From contig JAVBLA010000077.1 of NCBI GenBank assembly GCA_031553775.1, positions 1 through 23,549 of the forward strand: a DNA stretch of 23,549 bases. Reading direction: 5' to 3'. This document shows, one piece after another, positions 15,256 through 22,849 of the stretch (positions are counted from its first letter, which is position 1; each line of letters starts with the position of its first letter). A program made the position numbers and the translations under genes. Under the pieces are notes generated by a model. The model did not search any database. It worked only from the letters and a program-made list of their open reading frames with translations, and was not told where the DNA came from. The stretch is from JAISFI01 sp031553775 (GTDB lineage Bacteria > Bacteroidota > Bacteroidia > Bacteroidales > Azobacteroidaceae).

Positions 15256-15483
15256 TTATACTTTCTCGCATTCCGGCAGAATATCCCTCAATGTTTTCAG
15301 GTGAAACACAAATTGATTCGCTTGTTCATGTACACTGTCGGAATCGGACTGCATCGACTGGATCAACATCGAAACATAGTCAAATAACAATTCGTCCAGT
15401 AATTGTGCCAAATCGGAAGGGGATATGTTCTCGGTAAAAAACGTAGCAAGGGGTTCCAAATTCAGTTGTTGTATATTTTCCAT
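15256..15483 (-). CDS. Small protein of unknown function (75 residues)
   Basis: The product begins MENIQQLNLEPLATFFTENI and is acidic and helical (SPSDLAQLLDELLFDYVSML). No membrane segment or metal motif is visible. I recall similar short acidic proteins in Bacteroidales genomes without a function. Its reality is supported by protein-like composition, an ATG start and a clear terminator 13 bases after the stop. A TATTTTTG element at 15615-15622 could be its promoter but would leave a leader of about 125 bases. It lies divergent from the MNT-HEPN gene. Confidence 0.6.
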   Translation of the reverse strand: MENIQQLNLEPLATFFTENISPSDLAQLLDELLFDYVSMLIQSMQSDSDSVHEQANQFVFHLKTLRDILPECEKV

Positions 15484-15664
15484 GAAATGTCCGTTTTTAG
15501 CCCGATCAAAAAATCAGGCGAAGATTATCATTTAGTTAGTTCTGGTTACCCGCGTTTCGTAAATCTTACCGCATTGTACGGACTGACAATACAGGTAAAA
15601 GCAGGATATGTCGACAAAAATACAAATAATTCCGGAATGTTAATTATTTATACTATTTTTTCTT

Positions 15665-15672
15665 TACATTTG
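15665..15672 (+). promoter_or_regulatory. -7 element TACATTTG for the MNT-HEPN/ATPase unit
   Basis: TACATTTG matches TAnnTTTG and lies 33 bases before the ATG at 15706, predicting a start near 15679 and a leader of about 27 bases. A TGTTAA about 20 bases upstream is only a poor -33 box. Confidence 0.6.
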
Positions 15673-15705
15673 TGAATTCAATTTCTCAGTTATAAGTAAT
15701 AACTC

Positions 15706-16593
15706 ATGAAGAAATCTACTGCATATCTACCTCAACAAAAGCAGGAAGAACTGAATTTCCTTATCGATCTGATACGGAAACGCCTTCCGCAAGCCGAAAT
15801 GATCATCCTCTTCGGAAGTTATGCCCGCAACAAATATGTAGACTACGACGAACGTTTTGAGTTCGGCAAACTTCAGTTTTATGTCAGCGATTACGATATT
15901 CTGGTTGTTACCAGTGGTATTTCGGATAGTAGTGCCGGGAAAATATTGGATAATATTGAGGCTATTTACTACAGCCGGTCTAAAGATCCGGATAGGCAAC
16001 CGCCTGTGCAGTTTATTAATGACGATATAAAGAAGTTGAATAAAGATCTGGAGGAGGGACGGTATTTTTATACGCAGGTGAAAGATGAGGGGGTTGTCCT
16101 TTACGATAGCGGAAAGTTTAAGCTTGCCAGGAAAAGAAAACTTCATTATGATGAAATAAAAAAACAGGCTGAAGAATACTTCAAAGAAAAATTACAAACA
16201 GCAAATGATTTTTTAGATGGAGCAGGATATTATTCCAATCAAGGAAAATATAGAATGGCTTCATTTCATTTACACCAAGCCTGTGAGAACTACTATTATG
16301 CCATTCGTTTGGTTTTCACTTTACAGAATAATAAGCAACATAATCTTTCCAAACTCTCGGGTTCGGTCAAAAAATATTCTGATGAATTTATACATGTTTT
16401 TCCGCAAAATACTCCGGAAGAGAAACGACTTTTTGACCTTATAAAAGCTGCTTATGTGAATGGGAGGTATGATCCTGATTTTTTGGTAACAAAGGAAGAT
16501 ATTGAGGCGTTGGTTCCGAAAGCGGAGATGTTGAGGGATATAACGAAGGGGATTTGTGAAGAGAGGATTAGGGAGTATGAGGAAATGCAATAA
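15706..16593 (+). CDS. MNT-HEPN fusion protein (nucleotidyltransferase plus HEPN)
   Basis: The 295-residue protein has a minimal nucleotidyltransferase domain (residues 25-135) with ILFGSYARN (Gly37, Ser38) and SDYDILVV (Asp62, Asp64). It is followed by a HEPN domain (about 145-290) with SFHLHQACENYYYAIRLVF and AAYVNGRYDPDFLVT. In two-gene MNT/HEPN modules the MNT enzyme AMPylates and silences a HEPN ribonuclease; here both are in one chain. About 23 residues separate GS from the DxD instead of the usual ten or so, so an insertion lies in the active-site loop. The ATPase gene starts 14 bases after its stop. A role in RNA cleavage or defence is inferred from the families, and regulated nucleotidylation of the HEPN part is untested. 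Confidence 0.87.
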   Translation: MKKSTAYLPQQKQEELNFLIDLIRKRLPQAEMIILFGSYARNKYVDYDERFEFGKLQFYVSDYDILVVTSGISDSSAGKILDNIEAIYYSRSKDPDRQPPVQFINDDIKKLNKDLEEGRYFYTQVKDEGVVLYDSGKFKLARKRKLHYDEIKKQAEEYFKEKLQTANDFLDGAGYYSNQGKYRMASFHLHQACENYYYAIRLVFTLQNNKQHNLSKLSGSVKKYSDEFIHVFPQNTPEEKRLFDLIKAAYVNGRYDPDFLVTKEDIEALVPKAEMLRDITKGICEERIREYEEMQ

Positions 16594-16607
16594 AAAAATA
16601 TTTAAAT

Positions 16608-18068
16608 ATGAAGAAAATAGAATTTAATGATTTGACAATACATGATTTATTTGGTTTTGAGGATGCTGAAAGTCAGGATATTGGAAGATTGAAGGAATTT
16701 TTTATTAAAAAAGACACTTATAAAAGGGTTGCGGCAGATGTTCCTGTAAGACTTCTTGTAGGAAATAAAGGAACAGGAAAATCGGCACTATTTCACGTTG
16801 CAATGTCAGAAGAAAAGGAAAAAGGGAATATTCCTATACTTATTAAGCCTGATGATATTGCTGAACTTGGAAAAAATGATGAAAATTTTCTCTTAAGAAT
16901 AAGGCAATGGAAATATGGATTAACCAAAATAATAGGAGAAAAGGCATTGGAAGAATTTGGATTTAATAGCGGTAACTATCTCTCAACCTTGACAAAGTTT
17001 GGTTTGAAAATAGTTAATTTTTTGAATGAGACTATACGTACAGATATGGTATCCTTAAATCTTAATGAATCTCAACAACTCTTAATTGATAATTTTATTA
17101 GAAACAATCAAATCGTTATATATATAGATGATTTAGATAGAGGCTGGGAAGGAAAAAAAGAAGATATATCAAGGATATCAGCTCTTCTAAATTGTGTTAG
17201 AGATATGGCAAGTGAGAATAAGGGTTTAAGGTTTAAAATAGCTTTACGAACAGATGTTTATTATTCTGTTCGTACATCAGATGAATCAACAGACAAAATA
17301 GAAGGTACAATTGTCTGGTATCAATGGACACATCATCAAATACTAGTCCTTTTAATAAAGAGAATTTTAACATATCTAGGTAAGACCTTTGATGAAGAAA
17401 TTGCATTGCAAACACCTCAAATGTATCTAGCATATCATTTGGATCACATTTTTGAAGAAAAGTTTCAGGGAAAAGGAAAATGGTCTAATAAACCGATGTA
17501 CAAAGTGTTGATGTCATTAACTAGAAACAGACCTAGAGATTTAGTAAAACTGTGTTCTATGGCTGCAAATGAAGCATACTATTGTGGCTCTAATTTAATA
17601 ACAACAGAGCATATCGAAAGTGTCTTAGAAAAGTATTCTATAGGACGAATTCAAGATACTATAAATGAGTATAAGACAGAGTTACCTCAGATCGAAAGGC
17701 TTTTATTTGGTATGAGACCCAGTAGGAAAGAACGTATTACTATGGATTCTTATGTATATAATACAGTTCAACTTAAACAAAAAATTCGAAATATAATTCA
17801 GCAAGGTGAATTCCGTTTTACTAATCAAAAAAAACCAACAGAACAAGATTTAATTTTATTCTTATTTAGAATTAATTTTATTACAGCCAGAAAAATCGAT
17901 GAAGAAGGTGAAATAGATAGAAAGTATTTTGAAGAAAATAGATTTATCTCATCTTCATTTGTTGACTTTGGATATGATTGGGAAATTCATCCTGTATTTA
18001 GGTGGGCACTTCAACCAGATGATTTAAAAAGTATAATGTCAAAGTTATTACCAAGTTCGGATAAATAA
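16608..18068 (+). CDS. P-loop ATPase, Sll1717-like family
   Basis: The 486-residue protein opens HDLFGFEDAESQDIGRLKEF, then has Walker A GNKGTGKSA (Lys58, Ser59) and Walker B IVIYIDDLDRGW (Asp174, Asp175). Later comes an NRPRDLVKLC segment typical of KAP/STAND-like ATPases, and a C-terminal part resembling winged-helix folds (about 390-480). I recognise it as close to the family named for cyanobacterial Sll1717; no enzymatic effector domain is visible. It begins 14 bases after the MNT-HEPN stop on the same strand with no promoter between, so the two are probably one operon. It is strikingly AT-rich (14 G/C in the 60 bases 17041-17100), a sign of transfer. Whether it senses a trigger for the HEPN partner is inference. 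Confidence 0.85.
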   Translation: MKKIEFNDLTIHDLFGFEDAESQDIGRLKEFFIKKDTYKRVAADVPVRLLVGNKGTGKSALFHVAMSEEKEKGNIPILIKPDDIAELGKNDENFLLRIRQWKYGLTKIIGEKALEEFGFNSGNYLSTLTKFGLKIVNFLNETIRTDMVSLNLNESQQLLIDNFIRNNQIVIYIDDLDRGWEGKKEDISRISALLNCVRDMASENKGLRFKIALRTDVYYSVRTSDESTDKIEGTIVWYQWTHHQILVLLIKRILTYLGKTFDEEIALQTPQMYLAYHLDHIFEEKFQGKGKWSNKPMYKVLMSLTRNRPRDLVKLCSMAANEAYYCGSNLITTEHIESVLEKYSIGRIQDTINEYKTELPQIERLLFGMRPSRKERITMDSYVYNTVQLKQKIRNIIQQGEFRFTNQKKPTEQDLILFLFRINFITARKIDEEGEIDRKYFEENRFISSSFVDFGYDWEIHPVFRWALQPDDLKSIMSKLLPSSDK

Positions 18069-18133
18069 TTTTATGACAGTTCAATAAAAAAGACTCAAAA
18101 TAAAGCTGTGTTTAATATACAAGTTAAATAACT

Positions 18134-19147
18134 TTAAACTTTGATTTTCCAATTTAATTCGGACGTTTCTTGAATCATTTTTTTGAATGAAGAAAAAGCA
18201 AGTATATACCAATCGGTTATAGCAGAATCCGCCTCTTCATCATTCAAAAAAATGGACATGTCTTTTTTCAGTTCAATGTAAATACCTTCTTCAATTATGC
18301 CAACTTTGAAGTCATTAATTAATTTGGATGTGTATTGGATCATATTTTCATAGACTGGGTGCCCTTTATCTACCCAAATACCAACATATAATTCAGGTTT
18401 AAATAAAAGTATCCCATATTTTATTTCTGACCATGATTTTGATTCTGGAATAAAAATGTCATTGTAATAATGTATTAATCGATTATGTTTTCTTACTTGT
18501 TTGAAGTCAAATCCATCACTTGGATTTTGATCCATATTAAAAGTGTTTTTGAATACTGGTTTTAGTTTGTCCAAACAATCATATGCCTTATTTGAGATGT
18601 TTTGCAAATCACATAGCGAAATAAAATTCTTTGCGTCAAATACTATATCATGCGCCATATCATGTGTTTTTAAATAGGTTATAAAATTATCAATGAAATT
18701 ATTGGTGTTAAATTTTTTCAAAAAATTAGCCACTTCAAACCAGCGATATTGATTGAAATGATGTTTTGAATAATCCTTTTTATCATCATATTTTGTACAA
18801 TAAAGCAGGTATGTTTCTTTGTAACTTTTACGACATTCTTCTAAAATCTGCCCATATTTATCCAATTGCTCATTACCTTCTCCCGATTCAACTTTATTTT
18901 CTATAAAGCAAATTGTATCTTCACTTCTTAAAACTATATCGATAATACATTTTTTATTCTGAAGAGGATAAATCACTTGCGTTTTTATTTCATACTCTCC
19001 ATTTGGAAGATGCAAAAAATCATTAATAAATTTTTGTTTAACCTCATCCTCCATATTGAGGATTCCGGCAAATACTTCAGTTGTAAAGTCTTCTAATGGA
19101 ATATTATGACGGGCATTCCTATATAGTTTCAATAATTTATTTATCAT
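18134..19147 (-). CDS. PD-(D/E)XK nuclease-fold protein
   Basis: The 337-residue protein has a PD-(D/E)XK core near its N-terminus: Glu24 in EVFAGIL, a strand KCIIDIVL with Asp70, CFIENKVES with Glu83 and Lys85, and a downstream GNEQLDKYGQIL helix with the Gln/Tyr pair. This layout matches the PDDEXK_4 family. The rest is a long AT-rich C-terminal region without a motif I know. The motif is complete, so DNA cleavage is possible but unproven. The gene faces the ATPase gene, with 65 bases between the two stops, and shares its AT-rich composition. A functional link to the MNT-HEPN unit is only suggested by position. Confidence 0.82.
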   Translation of the reverse strand: MINKLLKLYRNARHNIPLEDFTTEVFAGILNMEDEVKQKFINDFLHLPNGEYEIKTQVIYPLQNKKCIIDIVLRSEDTICFIENKVESGEGNEQLDKYGQILEECRKSYKETYLLYCTKYDDKKDYSKHHFNQYRWFEVANFLKKFNTNNFIDNFITYLKTHDMAHDIVFDAKNFISLCDLQNISNKAYDCLDKLKPVFKNTFNMDQNPSDGFDFKQVRKHNRLIHYYNDIFIPESKSWSEIKYGILLFKPELYVGIWVDKGHPVYENMIQYTSKLINDFKVGIIEEGIYIELKKDMSIFLNDEEADSAITDWYILAFSSFKKMIQETSELNWKIKV

Positions 19148-19190
19148 TATTAATTTTTTAATGAGAAATATACATAAACAGTAATACTAT

Positions 19191-19784
19191 TCACAGCACC
19201 CACTCCACAACCCCACCAACCGGATGCCCCTCAACCCACACCACAAAATCCTCATAACTCCTGATCCCATCCCGAATAACCGCCAAATAATAAGCAATCC
19301 CCGGAATCTTCTCATCATCAGGAGTTTCATACTTCAAAGTCAGGATAGCATTCTTGATTTCAGGAGTTAACGCAGCAGCAATTCTATCGGCAACATTTTC
19401 AAAATACCCATCATAAAATGAGCCTTTCAGAATATGGATCATATCGATTTGCCATAACTCGTTATCATCGGTCTGATACCAGGCATGCCATTCGATACAT
19501 TTCTCATCCGTATCTATCAGGTTGGCATACTCGATCCGCTTGATGGATGGGTTTTCTGCCAGTTTCGCTATCGCTGAAAAACTATTCGAAATACTTAAAG
19601 GAGCAGAATAAATATGAAAATCGATATCCCGGTGCTTCATCAGTAATCCCGTTCTTAAAGAACCGACCAGGTTGATTTCGGTTCCAATGGATTTCCAGAT
19701 ATTGACAATATCCGTATCTTTAATAATTTTCCAGGCTTTTTCCTGATTTTTGGATGCGATGTTTAATATATTTTCCATTCTCAT
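19191..19784 (-). CDS. Nucleotidyltransferase-fold protein of unknown function
   Basis: From the ATG at 19784 the product has 197 residues. Near its N-terminus it has VGSLRTGLLMKHRDIDFHIY, a GS...DxD pattern of the polymerase-beta-type nucleotidyltransferase fold. A conserved stretch IEWHAWYQ and DMIHILKGSFYDGYF follows. I recall close relatives in Bacteroides annotated as phosphoglycerate mutase family, which the sequence does not support (no RHG motif). A GTG at 19796 would overlap the sulfatase stop as GTGA. The ATG at 19784 is preferred because GGAGAAG lies about 11 bases before it; ATG at 19778 is also possible. It probably follows the sulfatase in one transcript. Substrate and partners are unknown. 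Confidence 0.75.
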   Translation of the reverse strand: MRMENILNIASKNQEKAWKIIKDTDIVNIWKSIGTEINLVGSLRTGLLMKHRDIDFHIYSAPLSISNSFSAIAKLAENPSIKRIEYANLIDTDEKCIEWHAWYQTDDNELWQIDMIHILKGSFYDGYFENVADRIAAALTPEIKNAILTLKYETPDDEKIPGIAYYLAVIRDGIRSYEDFVVWVEGHPVGGVVEWVL

Positions 19785-19792
19785 ATGCACTA

Positions 19793-21283
19793 TCACTTCT
19801 CCGGTGAAGGAAACTTACGCATTTTACCTTCCAATCGGGGATAGCTTTCCCAGATTTCGGGGTTAGGTCCTATCCTGGAATCATTCGTCTCTACCAATTT
19901 GTTTTGCAGCATTTTTTGCATTTTAGATAAAACTTTTGCATATTTCTTATAGCCTGCCACATTATTCATACAGCTTCTATCTTTCGATAAATCAAACAGT
20001 TCGAATTCGGACCGCCTGGAAACGGCTGCCTCGAAATAAGGTTTGGTATCTTCCTGTACCTCATTATTTATTAAGAAGGTTTTTGAGGGACATTCATCGA
20101 TGTCATAATATGCGTTTTCCAGGGCGTCTTTTGCATTGATTACTTTCGGATCGCCGGCTGGCCAAAGATTGTATTTGAAATTGTGTATCAAGATATAGTT
20201 CGACCAGCGAACTGCCCTTACCGGATATCCCAGGTTGTTGTACCTGGCATAAGAATGGCGTTCTCTTCCTGCATAAACAGCATCTGTTTTATATTCTTTC
20301 TTTTTTCCTTGCATGATAGGAAGCAAGCTGACTCCGCTTAAACGATTACCAATTTTTATTCCGGTTGCATCGAAAATGGTTGGTGTCACATCGATTGTGC
20401 TGACAAGGGCATCGATGACTTGTGAGCCTTTGATCTTATTTCCCCAGCAAATAGCTAAGGGAACATGTATTCCATCGTCGTAACAATTTGCTTTGGCATG
20501 AGGAAACGACATCCCGTTATCAGCAGTCACTATGATTATCGTATTTTCCAATTCTCCGGTCTGCTTCAACTCTTCAATGCAACTCATCAATTGTTTATCA
20601 AACCATTCGATTTCGACGGCATAATCCAGTATGTCTCCCTGAATAACACCGGAACCCGGCAGGAATCCGGGAATTTCCGCTTGGGACAACGAATAACCTT
20701 CTTTTCGCCAGCTTCCTTCTTCAAAATCCCGGTGAGGCTCATTCGCCCCGAACCAGAAACAAAATGGCTTGTCTGCCGGCTTTTCCGAAAGGAATTTTTT
20801 GAAATTGGAAGCATAATCGACTTTAGAAATTCCCGTATAGGGGGGATTCAATTTGATATTGTTATATTCCGGTCCTGCAGGATTGTATGTCCGTCCGGAT
20901 ATTTTCCAGTTGCCGGGCGCCCAACCTTTTCCTGTATAGCCGATAAAATAGCCGTTGTTTTTCAATACATCCGGATAGCAGATATATTTTGTGGAAAAAG
21001 AACTGGCATGTGTGCCGGCTTCTTCTATTTGCCAGGGATAAAGGCCCGTGAGAATACTGGCGCGTGACGGACTACTTCCGGGAGATGTAACATAAGCATT
21101 GGTGAATAGGCATCCTTTACCGGCTACAAAATCGAAAGCCGGAGTGTCGAGCATTTTTGAACCATAAGCGGAAGTATGAGGGTACGACTGGTCATCCGCT
21201 ATTACGAACAAAACATTGGGTTTCTGTGCTGAAACCGAATTCGCTGCTACAAAGAGAGCAATTGGTAAAGGATACTTTTTCAT
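19793..21283 (-). CDS. Secreted Ser-type sulfatase (arylsulfatase/heparan sulfatase-like)
   Basis: The 496-residue protein has an N-terminal signal peptide (cleavage near VSAQ), then VLFVIADDQS with the calcium-binding Asp pair and the formylglycine signature SSPSRASILTG. The modified residue is Ser70 rather than Cys, so maturation needs an anaerobic radical-SAM enzyme (anSME), which is absent from this window. Later motifs are VTADNGMSFPHAK (metal ligands) and GVSLLPIMQG. Overall it resembles N-sulfoglucosamine sulfohydrolase-type enzymes of the S1 class that act on glycosaminoglycans; the exact substrate is uncertain. No SusC/D pair or glycosidase is adjacent, so this is not a classic polysaccharide utilisation locus. 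The RNA helicase gene lies 59 bases upstream on the same strand. Confidence 0.9.
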   Translation of the reverse strand: MKKYPLPIALFVAANSVSAQKPNVLFVIADDQSYPHTSAYGSKMLDTPAFDFVAGKGCLFTNAYVTSPGSSPSRASILTGLYPWQIEEAGTHASSFSTKYICYPDVLKNNGYFIGYTGKGWAPGNWKISGRTYNPAGPEYNNIKLNPPYTGISKVDYASNFKKFLSEKPADKPFCFWFGANEPHRDFEEGSWRKEGYSLSQAEIPGFLPGSGVIQGDILDYAVEIEWFDKQLMSCIEELKQTGELENTIIIVTADNGMSFPHAKANCYDDGIHVPLAICWGNKIKGSQVIDALVSTIDVTPTIFDATGIKIGNRLSGVSLLPIMQGKKKEYKTDAVYAGRERHSYARYNNLGYPVRAVRWSNYILIHNFKYNLWPAGDPKVINAKDALENAYYDIDECPSKTFLINNEVQEDTKPYFEAAVSRRSEFELFDLSKDRSCMNNVAGYKKYAKVLSKMQKMLQNKLVETNDSRIGPNPEIWESYPRLEGKMRKFPSPEK

Positions 21284-21342
21284 AACCGGATTTATTTTGT
21301 TTTATATATTTCCATATCTGCCATTATAAAGGCACCGAGGTG

Positions 21343-22683
21343 TTATGTACGAGTATTAATAACATTCCTCGCCACCTCAATCTTATACTTCTTCCCCTTC
21401 ATCTTCTCCTCCCTGATATTAGCCATCAGCGTTTTTACGGCAGATGTTCGAACCGCTACAAAAGAAATAAAGTCTTTTACTTCGATCAATCCCAGGTCGG
21501 ATTTATCGAGTTTGCCTTTTTGGATGAAGAAGCCGACAATATCGCTTTTATTCAACTTGTTTTTCTTGCCTCCACTTACATAGATTGTCTGGTATTTGGG
21601 GTGATTGGGTATGGGATTTCCTGTTGTAATTTTAAAAATGCCCAGTTCACCCGGAATGTAATCCGGCATTTTATCTTCTTCAAATTGTATAATATAGGCT
21701 GTTCCCGAAGCATTCATACGAGCTGTACGTCCGTTGCGGTGAACAAATTCACTCTCTTTAGCCGGAAGATGATAATGTATTACATGATTCATCTCTGGAA
21801 TATCCAGCCCTCTGGCAGCCAGATCGGTGGTAACCAGGTAATTTAAACTGCCATTTCTGAATTGGATCAAGACTCTTTCCCGGTCATCCTGGTCCATCCC
21901 TCCATGATAATATCCGGTTTGTATTCCTTTTTTGTTCAATAAATTACTGATACGCTCCGTAACTTCCCTGTGATTACAGAAAATAAGTGCCGGTTCAGAA
22001 TCGAGGGAGCATATCAAATGAAACAAAGATTCTATTTTGTCTTTTTCAGGAGATAAAACAAGTTTAATGGAAAGAGTGTCATTTTTTTCTTCCTGTAAAT
22101 AATCAAGAACTGCAGGTGATTCCATTTTTACAAATTCAGGAATCTCTATATCGGAAGTAGCCGAAAGCAGCACTCTTTTTTGCAGATTGGGTAGTTGGCC
22201 GATGATCGTACTCATTTCGTCCTGAAAGCCCAATTGCAGGGATTTATCAAACTCATCCAGGACCAGGGTCTTGATAGAGCGTGTATTAAAAGATTTTCGT
22301 TCCAGGTGGTCGGTCAGGCGTCCGGGTGTTCCGATGAGTAGGGCAGGAGGGCTGCTTAAATTCTTCAGTTCGGTATCGATAGCATGTCCGCCATAACAAA
22401 CATTTACTTTGAACTTTGTCCCCATCTTCTTCCATACCTGCTCTATTTGAAGAGCCAGTTCCCTTGAAGGTACGACTATCAGGCATTGTACATTTTTTAC
22501 ATTCTCTTCCAATAATTGGAGGACAGGCAATAGGAAAGCAAGCGTTTTTCCCGAACCGGTTGGAGACAATAATAGTGTATTTTGTTCTTTAATTACCGTG
22601 TTCTGGGATGCAATCTGCATTTTATTCAGATTGTCAATTCCCAGGTTGGATAATATGGTTGCTGTTTGATTTTCTGTTTTCAT
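21343..22683 (-). CDS. DEAD-box RNA helicase, DbpA-like, motif II DEFD
   Basis: The 446-residue ATP-dependent RNA helicase has Walker A SPTGSGKT (40-47), PSRELALQ, TPGRLTDHL, motif II LDEFD (143-146), SAT (174-176), DLAARGLDIP and HRNGRTAR (315-322). The C-terminal 70 residues (KSDIVGFFIQKGKL...GLIEVKDFISFVAVR) look like the DbpA RNA-binding domain, which in DbpA targets a 23S rRNA hairpin during 50S assembly. The fourth position of motif II is Asp, with Phe in place of Ala, a tolerated variant in this branch. A TAAATTTG element sits 4 bases before the ATG, suggesting a leaderless mRNA. The role in ribosome assembly is inferred from the family. Confidence 0.92.
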   Translation of the reverse strand: MKTENQTATILSNLGIDNLNKMQIASQNTVIKEQNTLLLSPTGSGKTLAFLLPVLQLLEENVKNVQCLIVVPSRELALQIEQVWKKMGTKFKVNVCYGGHAIDTELKNLSSPPALLIGTPGRLTDHLERKSFNTRSIKTLVLDEFDKSLQLGFQDEMSTIIGQLPNLQKRVLLSATSDIEIPEFVKMESPAVLDYLQEEKNDTLSIKLVLSPEKDKIESLFHLICSLDSEPALIFCNHREVTERISNLLNKKGIQTGYYHGGMDQDDRERVLIQFRNGSLNYLVTTDLAARGLDIPEMNHVIHYHLPAKESEFVHRNGRTARMNASGTAYIIQFEEDKMPDYIPGELGIFKITTGNPIPNHPKYQTIYVSGGKKNKLNKSDIVGFFIQKGKLDKSDLGLIEVKDFISFVAVRTSAVKTLMANIREEKMKGKKYKIEVARNVINTRT

Positions 22684-22687
22684 CCGG

Positions 22688-22695
22688 CAAATTTA
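22688..22695 (-). promoter_or_regulatory. -7 element TAAATTTG at the helicase start, likely leaderless
   Basis: The minus strand reads TAAATTTG-CCGG-ATG. The element ends 4 bases before the start codon at 22683, so transcription should begin at or next to the ATG. No -33 box is evident. Confidence 0.5.
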
Positions 22696-22849
22696 CATGA
22701 TAATCATCAGATATTCTAATAACTTATTCCATCTTCTGCTATTTCCGAATGTAATAGTGAATATTCTTGTGATCAAATTGCGATTGGATCGCTTTATTTC
22801 CATATTTGCAAAGGCACAGTCTTCACTGGAATAATAAGTTTACAAGGGT

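Noticed and set aside
15403..15675. Plus-strand frame of 90 codons overlapping the small minus-strand gene
   Set aside because: It is half antisense to the 75-residue gene, and the rest lies in a promoter-bearing intergenic region with no family resemblance. The minus-strand gene has a terminator and better composition.
16246..16275. RMASFH in the HEPN domain as the catalytic Rx4H motif
   Set aside because: It matches Rx4H by spacing, but it lies in the first conserved helix with HQACE, whereas the catalytic motif is normally in a late helix. It may be chance.
18121..18134. Short palindrome AAGTTAAATAACTT between the ATPase and PD-(D/E)XK genes as a terminator
   Set aside because: The stem is only A/T-rich and very short, with no strong U tract, so it would be too unstable to call.
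20465..21067. Plus-strand open frame of 200 codons within the sulfatase gene
   Set aside because: It is antisense to conserved sulfatase sequence, with no domain and no initiation signals.
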